The notes: generated from the letters alone by a model not told the origin. A DNA stretch of 64,000 bases from CBDDBX01 sp965225955 (GCA_965225955.1 CBDDBX010000027.1:24636-88635), one strand, 5' to 3'; counted from the stretch's first letter, positions 8,614 through 18,217 are shown. Translations and numbers: made by a program.

Positions 8614-9867
8614 ATGGAATGGGAAAGAAGTGATAAGAGTGGTAAGGCTCTGCCCATAAAATCCTGGTGCAGAGATATTGAAAATGAAGCTTTAAAACAG
8701 GCAAAAGATCTTGCTAATCACCCGGCAGTAGAGGGGCATGTTGCTCTTATGGCGGATTGTCATATTGGGTACGGGATGCCTATTGGCGGGGTTATTGGTT
8801 GTAAAAATGCAGTAATTCCAAATGCAGTGGGAGTAGATATCGGTTGTGGTATGGGAGCAGTTCAGACCTCGCTGCACTCAGATAGTGTTGGAAAAGAAAC
8901 TGTAAGAAGCATTCTTGCTGAAGTTAAAAAAGCAGTGCCTGTTGGAGAAGGCAGATCACATAAAAGTCCTCAGAGTTGGGATGGATTTGGAGCTTATCTG
9001 AATTCAGCAGGTGTTGAAGAAGATGACTATAAATCCAGGAAAGCTCCAGGGTGGAGAGATAAAAGGGGCTGGGAACTTGCGCTCCTTAATCTTGGGTCTC
9101 TGGGGGGAGGTAATCACTTTATAGAACTCCAGGTAAGCAGAGATGGGTTCATATGGCTGATGCTACATTCAGGTTCAAGAAATCTTGGATACAGAATTGC
9201 AAACTACTACCATAAACTGGCACTTCAGAAAAATGAGAGAGACAGGATTGTTCTTCCATCAAAAGAGCTGGCCTTTTTTGATGCAGAAAGTGGTAAAGGG
9301 AAGGCTTATATAAGGGATATGCAGTTTGCTCTGGAGTATGCAGCTGAGAATCGCAGAAGAATGATGCAGATTTTTAAAGAGTCTGTAGCAGAAATTATCG
9401 GGAATATTGAGTTTGTAAGAGAGATAAATATCCATCACAACTATGCATCTCTGGAAACATTTGGTGAGCAGGAGTTGTGGATTCACAGAAAAGGAGCTAC
9501 TTCTGCCAGAAAAGGGGAAGCTGGTATAATTCCCGGAAGTATGGGAACAAACTCATATATTGTAAAAGGTCTTGGTAATAATGAATCCTTTCAATCCTGT
9601 TCTCATGGGGCAGGAAGAGTAATGGGGCGTAAAGAAGCAGGGAGAGTTCTGACTCTTGAGGAGTGTAACCGTTCAATGGAAGGTGTGGTTTTTGATGGGT
9701 GGAATCACTATGTGTCTTATGGGGGAAGAAAGAGAAACAGTGATCCGGTTTTCGATTTTGGAGAAGCCCCGGGAGCATATAAAAATATAGATGAAGTGAT
9801 TGCTGCTCAGAAAGATCTTATAGAACCTGAAGTTATACTTAAACCTCTTGGGGTAATAAAGGGATAA
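8614..9867 (+). CDS. rtcB: RtcB family RNA-splicing ligase
   Basis: This 417-residue protein is RtcB, which joins RNA 2',3'-cyclic phosphate or 3'-phosphate ends to 5'-OH ends using GTP and manganese. All signature motifs are present: VGVDIGCGMG (Asp75, Cys78), GGGNHFIE (His168), HSGSR (His185), INIHHNYA (His274/275), and CSHGAGR, whose His331 is the expected guanylylated residue. Length fits the bacterial family. There is no clear ribosome binding site; a TATATA box at 8601-8606 lies 7 nt before the ATG, so a leaderless transcript is possible, although the -35 region is weak. Neither the cyclase RtcA nor the regulator RtcR is adjacent, so its role here (tRNA repair or stress) cannot be inferred from neighbours. 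Confidence 0.95.
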   Translation: MEWERSDKSGKALPIKSWCRDIENEALKQAKDLANHPAVEGHVALMADCHIGYGMPIGGVIGCKNAVIPNAVGVDIGCGMGAVQTSLHSDSVGKETVRSILAEVKKAVPVGEGRSHKSPQSWDGFGAYLNSAGVEEDDYKSRKAPGWRDKRGWELALLNLGSLGGGNHFIELQVSRDGFIWLMLHSGSRNLGYRIANYYHKLALQKNERDRIVLPSKELAFFDAESGKGKAYIRDMQFALEYAAENRRRMMQIFKESVAEIIGNIEFVREINIHHNYASLETFGEQELWIHRKGATSARKGEAGIIPGSMGTNSYIVKGLGNNESFQSCSHGAGRVMGRKEAGRVLTLEECNRSMEGVVFDGWNHYVSYGGRKRNSDPVFDFGEAPGAYKNIDEVIAAQKDLIEPEVILKPLGVIKG

Positions 9868-10015
9868 AAAAAAATTTTGGAAAACCGGTTTTTTACAATC
9901 GGTTTATATGTTCCTGATAACTGTTTTATATATTTCTGCTAACCGGAACCGGTAAAACTGATGTCAAAAACAGGAAAACTGAAGTTTTATGTTTTTTGAG
10001 GTCTGTTGCAACTGT

Positions 10016-10043
10016 TTGACAGAAACTGAATTCAACTGATAAA
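10016..10043 (+). promoter_or_regulatory. Possible promoter of glutamine synthetase gene
   Basis: A perfect TTGACA (10016-10021) is followed after 16 nt by GATAAA (10038-10043), four of six matches to the -10 consensus. It would give a leader of roughly 25 nt carrying the GGGAG ribosome binding site. The 200-nt gap also holds several ACCGGT-containing stretches that may form a weak terminator for rtcB. Confidence 0.4.
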
Positions 10044-10076
10044 GTTCTCTATACAAAATATCAGGGAGAGATGTAT

Positions 10077-12164
10077 ATGAAGAGCAAATTTGGTTCACAG
10101 GTCTTTGATTTTGCTAAAATTGAAGATAAACTTCCGGCTACAATATTTAAAAAGTTCCGTAAATCTGTAGATGCCAGACGTTCTCTGGATGCAGATGTAG
10201 CAGAGTTTCTGGCTCATGAGATAAAAGAGTGGGCAGAAGAGATGGGAGCTACCCATTTTACTCACTGGTTTTTACCTCTTACAGGAATCACTGCCGGTAA
10301 GCAGGAAACATTTCTTAAGCCGGATGGTGAAGGAAGAATAATCTCTTCTTTCTCAGGTAAGGATCTTGTTAAAGGAGAACCTGATGCCTCATCTTTTCCT
10401 CACGGTGGAATGCGTTCAACCTTTGAAGCCCGTGGTTATACTGCATGGGATCCTGCTTCTCCTGTTTTTATTGAGAAAAAAGGGAAAGGAGCTCTTCTCT
10501 ATATTCCTTCTGTATATTTTGGATATAACGGGAAAGTTCTTGATAAAAAGACTCCTTTATTAAGGTCTCTCAGACTTATTAATGATGTGTCACTTAATAT
10601 TCTGCGCCACCTCAATCAGAATGTGAGCTGGGTAAAGAACATGATTGGTGCTGAACAGGAGTTTTTTCTTATAAATGAGGACGATTACAGAGCCCGTCCT
10701 GATCTTCGTACAGTAGGAAGAGCTATCTTTGCTGCACGTCCTCCTAAAGGACAGCAGATGGGGGATCACTATCTGGGAGAGATACCTGAAAAGGTGTTGT
10801 CTTTCTATGAAGATCTTGAAGAGGAGGCATTCAAATTAGGGATTCCCGTAAAAACAAGACACGGTGAAGTCGCTCCAAACCAGTTTGAAATAGCTCCGAT
10901 TTTTGAAGAAGCAAATATTGCGGCAGATCACAACCAGATGTTAATGGAAATTCTGGCGAGAGTTGCACGTAAACATAAAATGGTATGTCTTTTCCATGAG
11001 AAGCCTTTCAAGTGTTTTAATGGAAGTGGTAAACATATAAATTGGTCATTAATGGACAGTAAGGGAAGAAACCTTCTGTCTCCGGGTTCAACAAGGGGAA
11101 CAAGAATCATATTTCTAACATTCCTGGCAGGTTTTCTTGATGGAATAAAAAGACATAATGGTCTTTTACAGGCCTCCCTTGCCTCAGCAGGCAATGAATT
11201 CCGATTGGGGGGGCATGAAGCCCCACCCTCAATAATTTCAGTAAATCTCGGTGAAGAGCTGCAGACTATAATAAATAATCTGGAAGCATTTTTATCAGGG
11301 AAACTTAAAAAAGCAGAATTTCTGCGTTTTGAATCCTTTATTCCTCCTATACTGCACGATCTGTCTGACCGGAACAGAACATCACCTGTTGCATTTACAG
11401 GAAATAAGTTTGAGTTCAGAATGCCGGGATCTTCAGCATCAATTGCCTTTCCGGTATCTGTAATAAACCTGATTGTAGGTGACGGACTTGATAGAGTTTA
11501 TCGCCGGATTTCCGGTCACGATAATGAGGATAAGGTTTTGAGTGAAATCAGTTCCATTCTTTCAGAATCCATGGATATAGTCTTTGATGGGGATAACTAC
11601 GACAATAACTGGAAGGAGGAAGCTGAAAGAAGAGGCCTCTACATTCCTGAATCTGTTCCTGAAACTGTCTCAGTTATGAGAAACGATGAATCTGTAAAAC
11701 TATTTGAGAAACACTCTGTACTAAATGAAGATGAGCTTCATGCCAGAGCAGCAATTAAGAATGAAATGTATGTGAAAATAGTTGAAATGGAACTGAGGGT
11801 AGCGCGTTATATGCTAAGGGCTTATGTTATTCCCGCAGCTTTGAAGAATCAGACTATGCTTATTAATGCAGTTAAGGATTTTCCACCTGAACTTCTTAAG
11901 GCAAACAGTTCTCTTCTGGACAATCAGTACAGGTTTATTGGTAAATTTGCTGATAAACTTGAGCGTACAATGGAGATGCTCTCTGTTCTTGATGACAACA
12001 ATGAAAAGATTAAAGAGGGTACTCCTGAAGAACAGGCTGCTTTCTGTTCTGATATTGTAAGAAAGAACATAGAGAAGACAGCTCTGGTTGTTGAAAAGAT
12101 CGAAGAGAGGGTGGATCGTGGGGTCTGGACAATTCCAAGGATTACTGATATGCTTTTCCGGTAA
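10077..12164 (+). CDS. glnN: Type III glutamine synthetase
   Basis: This protein of about 695 residues is a GSIII-type glutamine synthetase, which condenses ammonia and glutamate with ATP and is the large form common in Bacteroidota and some cyanobacteria and spirochaetes. Typical blocks are present: GAEQEFFLI, EVAPNQFEIAP, AADHNQM, NGSGKHINWS, GHEAPPSII, and NRTSPVAFTGNKFEFRMPG. The ATG at 10077 sits 8 nt after GGGAG and is preferred over the in-frame ATG at 10071, which is only 2 nt from it. No adenylylation site or glnB/nitrogen regulator gene is adjacent. A UbiA-family gene follows 20 nt downstream and may be co-transcribed, although no functional link is evident. Confidence 0.95.
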   Translation: MKSKFGSQVFDFAKIEDKLPATIFKKFRKSVDARRSLDADVAEFLAHEIKEWAEEMGATHFTHWFLPLTGITAGKQETFLKPDGEGRIISSFSGKDLVKGEPDASSFPHGGMRSTFEARGYTAWDPASPVFIEKKGKGALLYIPSVYFGYNGKVLDKKTPLLRSLRLINDVSLNILRHLNQNVSWVKNMIGAEQEFFLINEDDYRARPDLRTVGRAIFAARPPKGQQMGDHYLGEIPEKVLSFYEDLEEEAFKLGIPVKTRHGEVAPNQFEIAPIFEEANIAADHNQMLMEILARVARKHKMVCLFHEKPFKCFNGSGKHINWSLMDSKGRNLLSPGSTRGTRIIFLTFLAGFLDGIKRHNGLLQASLASAGNEFRLGGHEAPPSIISVNLGEELQTIINNLEAFLSGKLKKAEFLRFESFIPPILHDLSDRNRTSPVAFTGNKFEFRMPGSSASIAFPVSVINLIVGDGLDRVYRRISGHDNEDKVLSEISSILSESMDIVFDGDNYDNNWKEEAERRGLYIPESVPETVSVMRNDESVKLFEKHSVLNEDELHARAAIKNEMYVKIVEMELRVARYMLRAYVIPAALKNQTMLINAVKDFPPELLKANSSLLDNQYRFIGKFADKLERTMEMLSVLDDNNEKIKEGTPEEQAAFCSDIVRKNIEKTALVVEKIEERVDRGVWTIPRITDMLFR

Positions 12165-12184
12165 ACTTTTTTACGGAAATAAGC

Positions 12185-12997
12185 ATGATTGTAAAATACC
12201 TTCTTCAATTGTACAGATTTGACGTTTTTATTGTAACAACTATAACGGCTCTACTGGGATATACATTTCTTGATGTGGAACCAGGACTGAAAGAGATTGG
12301 TATATGTCTCTTTATATCAGCCTTTATATATAATTATGTCTATATTATAAATGCTCTGGCAGATATAAAAGAGGATATGATAAACAAGGCAGACAGACCT
12401 CTGCCTTCAGGACGCCTGAGTAAAAAAACTGTTTACATATATCTTGCTGTAATAACGATTGTCTCTGTAACAGGTATTCAGATATTCTTTACAGGGCTCT
12501 CTTTATATATGGCATGGTTCGTTATTCTTATGGGGATACTCTATTCTGTTCCTCCGGTTGCTTTAAAAAGAATACCCATATACGGAGCTTTTGTAACAGG
12601 ATGGGGGCTTATTCACCCTATTTTCATAACCGGGGATATGAGAATTCTGTGGGATGCAGTTATACTTATTCTTCTGGCTTTCGGTAATACAATTCTAAAA
12701 GATCTTTCAGATATTGAAGGAGACAGAGCTGCAGGCAGAAGAGTTGTTACAGATTTCATGTCTGTCAAGGGAGTACTGTTAATAGCTATCGGGCTTCTTG
12801 TTACTTCATCTGTACTTGGTATTTTCTATCTCAGAAACAGCCTTTTATCAATACTCCCCGCAATAACAGCTGTTAATCTTTTAGTTCACCTCTTCAAAGT
12901 CGATGAAGATACTATCTGTAAAAAGATATACGACAGAGCTATTATGTCTACAGTTCTTTCAGCAGTAATTGTTGTAGGGCTATCATATTTCGTTTGA
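12185..12997 (+). CDS. UbiA-family membrane prenyltransferase
   Basis: This 270-residue protein has about eight predicted membrane helices and the two Asp-rich motifs of the UbiA superfamily: NALADIKEDMINKADRP (first motif, slightly divergent) and DLSDIEGDRAAGRR (second). The family attaches isoprenoid chains to aromatic or glycerol-lipid acceptors in the membrane, as in quinone, heme O or archaeal-type lipid synthesis. The PLPSGRLS segment after the first motif resembles the geranylgeranylglycerol-phosphate/chlorophyll synthase-like group, but the substrate cannot be assigned. It lies 20 nt after the glutamine synthetase gene, with no quinone genes around it. Confidence 0.85.
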   Translation: MIVKYLLQLYRFDVFIVTTITALLGYTFLDVEPGLKEIGICLFISAFIYNYVYIINALADIKEDMINKADRPLPSGRLSKKTVYIYLAVITIVSVTGIQIFFTGLSLYMAWFVILMGILYSVPPVALKRIPIYGAFVTGWGLIHPIFITGDMRILWDAVILILLAFGNTILKDLSDIEGDRAAGRRVVTDFMSVKGVLLIAIGLLVTSSVLGIFYLRNSLLSILPAITAVNLLVHLFKVDEDTICKKIYDRAIMSTVLSAVIVVGLSYFV

Positions 12998-13056
12998 TAT
13001 TCCTGCTGGTTCACCTGTTAAGATAGCTGCACAAATTACCATTGAATAGCAGAAAG

Positions 13057-13153
13057 CCCCTCCTTTCCTCACCTGACTGTATTGGCGAGTCACTTTATTT
13101 AAAGATTTGATGGAAAACTCATAGTTCGTAAAACATCAAAAATCAAGGAGGGG
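13057..13153. repeat. Inverted repeat CCCCTCCTT...AAGGAGGGG in a gene-free gap
   Basis: The 333-nt gap 12998-13330 holds no credible gene. A perfect 9-bp inverted repeat (13057-13065 and 13145-13153) brackets 79 nt, and the right arm continues into an eight-plus G run. A related CCCCTCCTT element occurs at 41770-41778. The rest of the gap (13160-13330) contains phrases such as GCGAATC that recur near the tRNA array. This looks like a small repeated or mobile intergenic element; it may also terminate the upstream operon. Confidence 0.45.
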
Positions 13154-13330
13154 GGGGCAGCAAACTGAGAGCTTTAGCGAATCAGTGTAGCTGACGGGGT
13201 GGTCCTGGAAAGTCCTGCAACATTTAGAATAAATCTGATTGAGCAAAAAATGCTTAAGCTAGTGGCATTCCTGTTTGTTATTGAATGTCAAGGCGAAGCC
13301 GTGTTCTTTGTGTTGCTGTTCATAAAACGA

Positions 13331-14287
13331 TTAAATCCAGCTTTGAAGCACAAGGAACCAGAAGGGTAGGGATATAAGTGACAGCAGTGTTGAGAATCCG
13401 ATAATCCCCGCTATAAGTTCCTGATCTATCTCTGTAAAATCCCCGAAAAAAGGAGCCATTGCTGCAGTAGGCATAACAGACTCCAGAAGTATAACTCTTG
13501 TAGTAGCTATATCTACAGTAAAGAGCTGTTTAACAATCCATAGAGTAGCCAGTCCCACAACTATACCACCACCAAGCCTTGTGGCAGAAGAGAGGATTAC
13601 TGGTTTAAGATGCTCTTTTTTAATTCTTAACTTAAAGTTAAGTCCAATAGTAAAGAGTATCATTGGTATGGTTATACCGGAGAACTGGGTTATAAATTTC
13701 ATACCAAACTGTGGTACTTCGATTTTTGTAAGATTAAGAGCAATTGCCAGAGCAGCTGTTGCAAGAGGAATAGAGGCGTTGTTCTTCAGAATAGCAAAGA
13801 AGTTTATCTTATCTGATTCAGAATGGCGATTTTTTCTGTTCATCATCCAGAAACCGCAGAAAAGAAACATTGGCCAGAAGAATATAGTAAAGAAAACAGC
13901 TCTTGTAAACTCCTGGTTTCCGTAGAATGTAAAGAGCACACCCCACCCAAGGTAGCTGTAGTTACCTACAAATACAGAATACATAAAACTCTTCTGTTGT
14001 GCCGGATCTTTCGAAGAGTAGCCTGCAAGAGTAAGGGCTGCCAGAGTGAATATAGCAGTCATGATTACAAAAGCAGTACCGTTGGGGAGGAACTGCTTAA
14101 TACTTGCAATATCTGCAAGGTAGAGGTTTTTAAATATAATAAAAGGAACAGATACTCTTATTACAAATTTCCTCAGTGTTACAGTTTCTGATTTCGAAAA
14201 AAGGTTCAGATGCCTGAAAGCATATCCAAACCCTATAGGCAGAAGAACTGGTAAGACAGCCAGCACCAGTGAGTTAAAATTATCCAT
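13331..14287 (-). CDS. AEC-family (auxin efflux carrier-like) transporter
   Basis: This 318-residue integral membrane protein has about ten hydrophobic helices in two halves of five, the layout of the AEC family, which carries organic acids such as malate or malonate across the inner membrane. Conserved family-like stretches include LPIGFGYAFRHL at the N-terminus, ITIPMILFTIGLNFK in the middle and MPTAAMAPFFG near the end. It is 39 nt downstream of a GntR/FCD regulator on the same strand, so the regulator probably controls it, with an organic acid as the shared ligand. The ATG has no ribosome binding site; TAAAAT ends 6 nt upstream but lacks a good -35 box. Confidence 0.85.
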   Translation of the reverse strand: MDNFNSLVLAVLPVLLPIGFGYAFRHLNLFSKSETVTLRKFVIRVSVPFIIFKNLYLADIASIKQFLPNGTAFVIMTAIFTLAALTLAGYSSKDPAQQKSFMYSVFVGNYSYLGWGVLFTFYGNQEFTRAVFFTIFFWPMFLFCGFWMMNRKNRHSESDKINFFAILKNNASIPLATAALAIALNLTKIEVPQFGMKFITQFSGITIPMILFTIGLNFKLRIKKEHLKPVILSSATRLGGGIVVGLATLWIVKQLFTVDIATTRVILLESVMPTAAMAPFFGDFTEIDQELIAGIIGFSTLLSLISLPFWFLVLQSWI

Positions 14288-14326
14288 TGATGAATTTTAA
14301 CACAGCAGTCAGGTGACAGGAAAGAC

Positions 14327-14998
14327 CTATTTATCGAAGTAGTATTTTTCGATATACTCCTGCTGAACTTTAAATGACCAGTGAATGTTGTGGATCTCAT
14401 TGGCTGCACGCTCAACATCACCTTTCTTCAGAAGGTCAATGAGCTGCTGATGCCATTTAATTGAAAGGTATTCCCACTCTTTAATGCACTGGGTTTTTTT
14501 AATAAAGTCGTATAGCCTCTTTTTGAGAGTGTTTACAGTTTTGATGAGTACTTTGTTCTGTGACAGATCTATATAGACGTTGTGAAATTTCAGATTATAT
14601 TTGTGAAACTGGTTGAAGCTGTCACGATCAAGAGCCGCAAGCATCTTGTCGTTATACGTCTGCATCAGGTCAATTTCATGTTGTGTGAATTTACCAAATG
14701 AGAGCTCAAGGGCAGATCTTTCGAGTGCTCCAATGATCTGATAATACTCTTTAATATCCTCTTTGGTCAGTTCGTTTACATATATTCCCTTACGGGCTTT
14801 AATAGTAACAAAACCTTCCATTTCAAGCTGAATAAGTGCATCTCTCAGAGGTGTTTTACTTATTCCAAGCTTTTCGCTGGTTTCGTTCATATTAATTGCT
14901 GCGCCGGCTTTGAATTTACCCTGCTGAATCTGATCTCTAAGGTATTCATATACCTGTTCTTTTAAGGATTTTGTTATTATTCTGGTTTCTCTGCTCAT
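14327..14998 (-). CDS. GntR-family regulator with FCD ligand-binding domain
   Basis: This 223-residue protein has an N-terminal GntR winged helix (LGISKTPLRDALIQLEMEGFV, residues about 45-70) and an all-helical FCD domain. FCD domains bind organic acids, often with a metal held by Asp and His; candidate ligands lie in KYNLKFHNVYIDL, KWHQQLIDLL and EIHNIHW. The gene sits directly upstream of an AEC transporter gene, its likely target. The promoter is clear (TTGCAA, 17-nt spacer, TATAAA) and its -10 box ends 6 nt before the ATG with no ribosome binding site, so the mRNA looks leaderless. Confidence 0.9.
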   Translation of the reverse strand: MSRETRIITKSLKEQVYEYLRDQIQQGKFKAGAAINMNETSEKLGISKTPLRDALIQLEMEGFVTIKARKGIYVNELTKEDIKEYYQIIGALERSALELSFGKFTQHEIDLMQTYNDKMLAALDRDSFNQFHKYNLKFHNVYIDLSQNKVLIKTVNTLKKRLYDFIKKTQCIKEWEYLSIKWHQQLIDLLKKGDVERAANEIHNIHWSFKVQQEYIEKYYFDK

Positions 14999-15004
14999 AA
15001 TTGA

Positions 15005-15033
15005 TTTATAGCATAGTATTTTTCTTATTGCAA
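15005..15033 (-). promoter_or_regulatory. Promoter of the GntR gene (leaderless type)
   Basis: On the minus strand TTGCAA (15033-15028) and TATAAA (15010-15005) are 17 nt apart. Six nucleotides separate the -10 box from the ATG at 14998. Confidence 0.6.
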
Positions 15034-15100
15034 CTGAAATTTAATTAGATAAAACGATGTTTCGTAAAATATTTTAAGGTTGAACAGAGAGAGTTCCGAA

Positions 15101-15127
15101 GAGACGGGAGGTAATATGTCCCGTCTC
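15101..15127 (-). terminator. Hairpin terminator after the propeller-protein gene
   Basis: A perfect 9-bp stem (GAGACGGGA, 15101-15109, with 15119-15127) and 9-nt loop lies 25 nt beyond the stop codon of the minus-strand gene at 15153. There is no long T run. Confidence 0.65.
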
Positions 15128-15152
15128 CGTTTATAATTGGGTGTTCAAAAAG

Positions 15153-16175
15153 TTAAAGTTTAATTTTAATTAATTCCCAGGTCTCATCATCCACATTTTC
15201 AACAAACTTATAAAAGTGACCTTTATGGATTATATATGGAGAAGTAAATCCAAGACCATAAGTATGAGGAATCGGAAGATATACTTTCTTAATCTCTTTT
15301 CCTTTTGTATCTGTAATGATGCACTCTCTATCTTCCCCTTTCATATTATTTGTAAAGATATTAAGTCTGTTTCCGTCAGGCCACATGAAGAATATAGGAG
15401 GAAAAGCTTCTCTGAAGCTGATTCTGTTTTTAAAGAAGCTGTACATATTTTTGTAATTAGGATCTGTTTTAAACCATTCTGTTGTTTTATTTTTATAGTC
15501 AGCAGGAACAGGTAGTTTTTTAACTTTCTTCCTGATCTTATTTACAATATCCCCGTTTGTGTTGTATTCGTTTATAGCAAAGCCTTCACGCCCAACAGTA
15601 ATATATAGTTTATCTCCTTCAGGTGTAGGATAGAAAGGAGCTATCGGGAAGTTGAACTGTACATTCATTCCGGTCTGGAAATCTGTTTTATATAGAAGCT
15701 TTCCCTTTTTGAATTTACTGTCTGCAAGAAAAAGAGCCAGAACTCTCAGCTGGGGATTACCGTCCTTTTCTGCTGTGGACATACAAACATACTTATCTCC
15801 AAAAGGAAAGTATGAATCAAAGGGAGCGATCTTGTGCTCTTCTATAAAATCTCCGGTTTTACTGAATACTGATACTTTGGAAGAACTACTTATATACACT
15901 TTATCGTTATGTGGCATTACAACCAGCGGAGCTCCGAACATCATCTTCTTCAGTTCTCCCGGGCCTTCGCCGTTTTTCCCGAACTTTTTGACAAAAGTAA
16001 AATCTGACTCTTTATAAATATATATGGTAGTACCTTCCAGAACATACATATATCCATTACCAAATGTTACAGATTCCGGTTTACCAAACTCTTCCATAGT
16101 AGCGACAACGTTGTTATTGCTGTATCCACAAACCGTTACAGCAATTAGCAATATAAAAAATACAACTTTTTTCAT
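15153..16175 (-). CDS. Secreted 6-bladed beta-propeller protein
   Basis: This 340-residue protein starts with a signal peptide (MKKVVFFILLIAVTVCG) and continues as a repetitive beta-rich protein. The phrase FGKNGEGPGEL is characteristic of the 6-bladed NHL-like propellers common in Bacteroidota. The start at 16175 is chosen because AGGAG lies 6 nt upstream; an in-frame ATG at 16202 would put nine charged residues before the signal peptide. A Cys at residue 16 might be a lipid attachment site, but the preceding residues are not a classical lipobox. Function is unknown; ligand binding or scaffold roles are typical. It is monocistronic, with a terminator after it. Confidence 0.75.
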   Translation of the reverse strand: MKKVVFFILLIAVTVCGYSNNNVVATMEEFGKPESVTFGNGYMYVLEGTTIYIYKESDFTFVKKFGKNGEGPGELKKMMFGAPLVVMPHNDKVYISSSSKVSVFSKTGDFIEEHKIAPFDSYFPFGDKYVCMSTAEKDGNPQLRVLALFLADSKFKKGKLLYKTDFQTGMNVQFNFPIAPFYPTPEGDKLYITVGREGFAINEYNTNGDIVNKIRKKVKKLPVPADYKNKTTEWFKTDPNYKNMYSFFKNRISFREAFPPIFFMWPDGNRLNIFTNNMKGEDRECIITDTKGKEIKKVYLPIPHTYGLGFTSPYIIHKGHFYKFVENVDDETWELIKIKL

Positions 16176-16259
16176 TCTTATTCTCCTGAATATATTGGCC
16201 ATTTTATGACGAATGTATAATATAAATATATTTTTAATGAATTACAACACAAAAATTAA

Positions 16260-16288
16260 TTGGTGAAGTGCCATCTTTCTGCTATAAT
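16260..16288 (+). promoter_or_regulatory. Promoter of typA
   Basis: TTGGTG (16260-16265) and a perfect TATAAT (16283-16288) are separated by 17 nt. The predicted start near 16295 leaves a leader of about 60 nt before the ATG at 16357, which has a GGGAG ribosome binding site. Confidence 0.55.
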
Positions 16289-16356
16289 AGCGTCTCAACT
16301 TTGTCTCACATATTTCCGGGACAGGAAATCGACATTGAATCTTTCGGGAGAAGTTT

Positions 16357-18171
16357 ATGAAAAAGATAAAGAATATTGCAATTATTGCACACGTAGATCA
16401 TGGTAAGACAACACTTATAGATGCTGCTCTAAGACAGGCGGGTATTTTCCGCAGCAATCAGAAGGTTGCAGAAAGAGTTATGGACTCAAATGATCTGGAG
16501 AGAGAAAAGGGGATTACCATTTTCTCAAAAAATGCAGCCTTCAGTTACAGGGATTTTAAAATCAACATTGTTGATACTCCGGGACATGCTGATTTTGGTG
16601 GTGAAGTTCAGAGAATAATGAAGATGGTTGATTCAGTACTTCTTCTGGTAGATGCTTTTGAAGGAGCTATGCCCCAGACAAAATATGTTCTGAAGAAATC
16701 TCTTGAACAGGGACTGAAACCTATTGTTGTTATAAATAAGATAGATAGACCCAATGCAAGGCCTGACGAGGTACTTGATCAGGTTTTTGATCTTTTTGTT
16801 GAACTTGAGGCAAATGAAGAACAGCTTGATTTTCCTATAGTGTATGCTTCAGCAAAAGAGGGCTTTGCTATGCTGGATACTTCAGAAGAGGGGAAAGATC
16901 TTACTCCGCTTTTTGATACTATTATAGAAAATGTCAAAGAGCCGGAAGGAGATGAAAACGCTGATTTTCAGTTCTTCACATCTGCTGTAAGTTTTGATAA
17001 CTATATTGGTAAAATCGGAACAGGAAGAATCCATAACGGTACAATAAAACATGGTGAAGAGGTAACTCTTATAAAACGTAATGGTTCAACAGTTGATTTT
17101 AAAATAACCAAACTGTTTACTTATGACGGTCTTGGAAGAGTTGCTGTTAAAGAGGCTAAAGCGGGAGATATTATTTCGATTGCAGGAATAGATTCTGTAG
17201 ATGTTGGAGAAACTATTGCTTCTAAAAATAACCCTGTTGCTCTTCCGGGAATAGCTATAGATGAGCCAACTCTGGCTATGACCTTTCTTGTTAATGATTC
17301 ACCTTTTGCAGGTAATGAAGGTAAGTATGTAACCTCAAGACATGTGAGGGAAAGGTTGCAGAAGGAGCTTCTTACCAATGTTAATCTCAGAGTTGAAGAG
17401 ACAGATGTGATGAATGCTTTCACAGTAAAAGGCAGAGGCGCACTTCAGTTATCAATTCTTATAGAAAACATGAGGCGTGAAGGCTACGAATTCCAGGTGT
17501 CAAGGCCGGAAGTTATAATGAAAGAGATTGATGGTGTTATGTGTGAGCCTATTGAAACAGTCACTGTTGATGTGGAAGATGAGTTCTCCGGTGTGGTTAT
17601 TGAAATGTTCGGACAGAGAAAAGGTGAACTAAAGAATATGGTATCAGGTAATGGTGGGTACACCCGCCTGGAGTTTATGATGCCTGCGAGAGGTCTTATT
17701 GGAATTAATAATGAGTTTCTTACTTCTACAAGAGGTACAGGTATACTGAATCACAGTTTTTACGGCTATGAGCCTTTCAGAGGTGAGTTGAGTCGTAAAT
17801 CCAAAGGCGTGCTAATTGCTCTTGAGCCCGGAACAACTGTTCCTTTTGCTCTCTTCAATCTGCAGGATAGGGGAGTAATGTTTGTAAATAGCGGAATTCC
17901 AGTCTATCCGGGAATGATTATCGGGGAACACAGTAAAGATAATGATCTGGTTGTAAATGCCTGTAAAACAAAAAAACTGACCAATATGAGATCTTCTGGA
18001 GCAGATGATGCGGTAAGAGTTACTCCTCCAAGGCAGTTTACTCTTGAACTTGCACTTGAGTACATCGGTGATGATGAACTGCTTGAAGTTACTCCTCAGA
18101 ATATAAGAATGAGAAAGAAGATTCTGGATCACAATCTCCGCAAAAGAGATGAAAAAAAGAAGAGTGCTTAA
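16357..18171 (+). CDS. typA: Ribosome-associated GTPase TypA/BipA
   Basis: This 604-residue protein is TypA (BipA), a translational GTPase of the EF-G group that helps late steps of 50S subunit assembly and growth at low temperature or under stress. The G domain shows AHVDHGKTTL (G1), DTPGHADF (G3) and NKIDRP (G4), followed by EF-Tu-like, EF-G-like and the TypA-specific C-terminal domains (MPARGLIG, RSSGADDAVR, PPRQFTLELALEYI). Length is typical. Two genes downstream is an RRM RNA-binding protein of a cold-inducible type, but a terminator (18194-18217) separates them. Confidence 0.97.
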   Translation: MKKIKNIAIIAHVDHGKTTLIDAALRQAGIFRSNQKVAERVMDSNDLEREKGITIFSKNAAFSYRDFKINIVDTPGHADFGGEVQRIMKMVDSVLLLVDAFEGAMPQTKYVLKKSLEQGLKPIVVINKIDRPNARPDEVLDQVFDLFVELEANEEQLDFPIVYASAKEGFAMLDTSEEGKDLTPLFDTIIENVKEPEGDENADFQFFTSAVSFDNYIGKIGTGRIHNGTIKHGEEVTLIKRNGSTVDFKITKLFTYDGLGRVAVKEAKAGDIISIAGIDSVDVGETIASKNNPVALPGIAIDEPTLAMTFLVNDSPFAGNEGKYVTSRHVRERLQKELLTNVNLRVEETDVMNAFTVKGRGALQLSILIENMRREGYEFQVSRPEVIMKEIDGVMCEPIETVTVDVEDEFSGVVIEMFGQRKGELKNMVSGNGGYTRLEFMMPARGLIGINNEFLTSTRGTGILNHSFYGYEPFRGELSRKSKGVLIALEPGTTVPFALFNLQDRGVMFVNSGIPVYPGMIIGEHSKDNDLVVNACKTKKLTNMRSSGADDAVRVTPPRQFTLELALEYIGDDELLEVTPQNIRMRKKILDHNLRKRDEKKKSA

Positions 18172-18193
18172 AAATAAAATAGACGGATACTGT

Positions 18194-18217
18194 AAGGACG
18201 CAATATTTTGCGTCCTT
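18194..18217 (+). terminator. Hairpin terminator after typA
   Basis: A perfect 10-bp stem (AAGGACGCAA 18194-18203, TTGCGTCCTT 18208-18217) with a TATT loop lies 22 nt after the typA stop. The downstream T content is modest. Confidence 0.65.
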
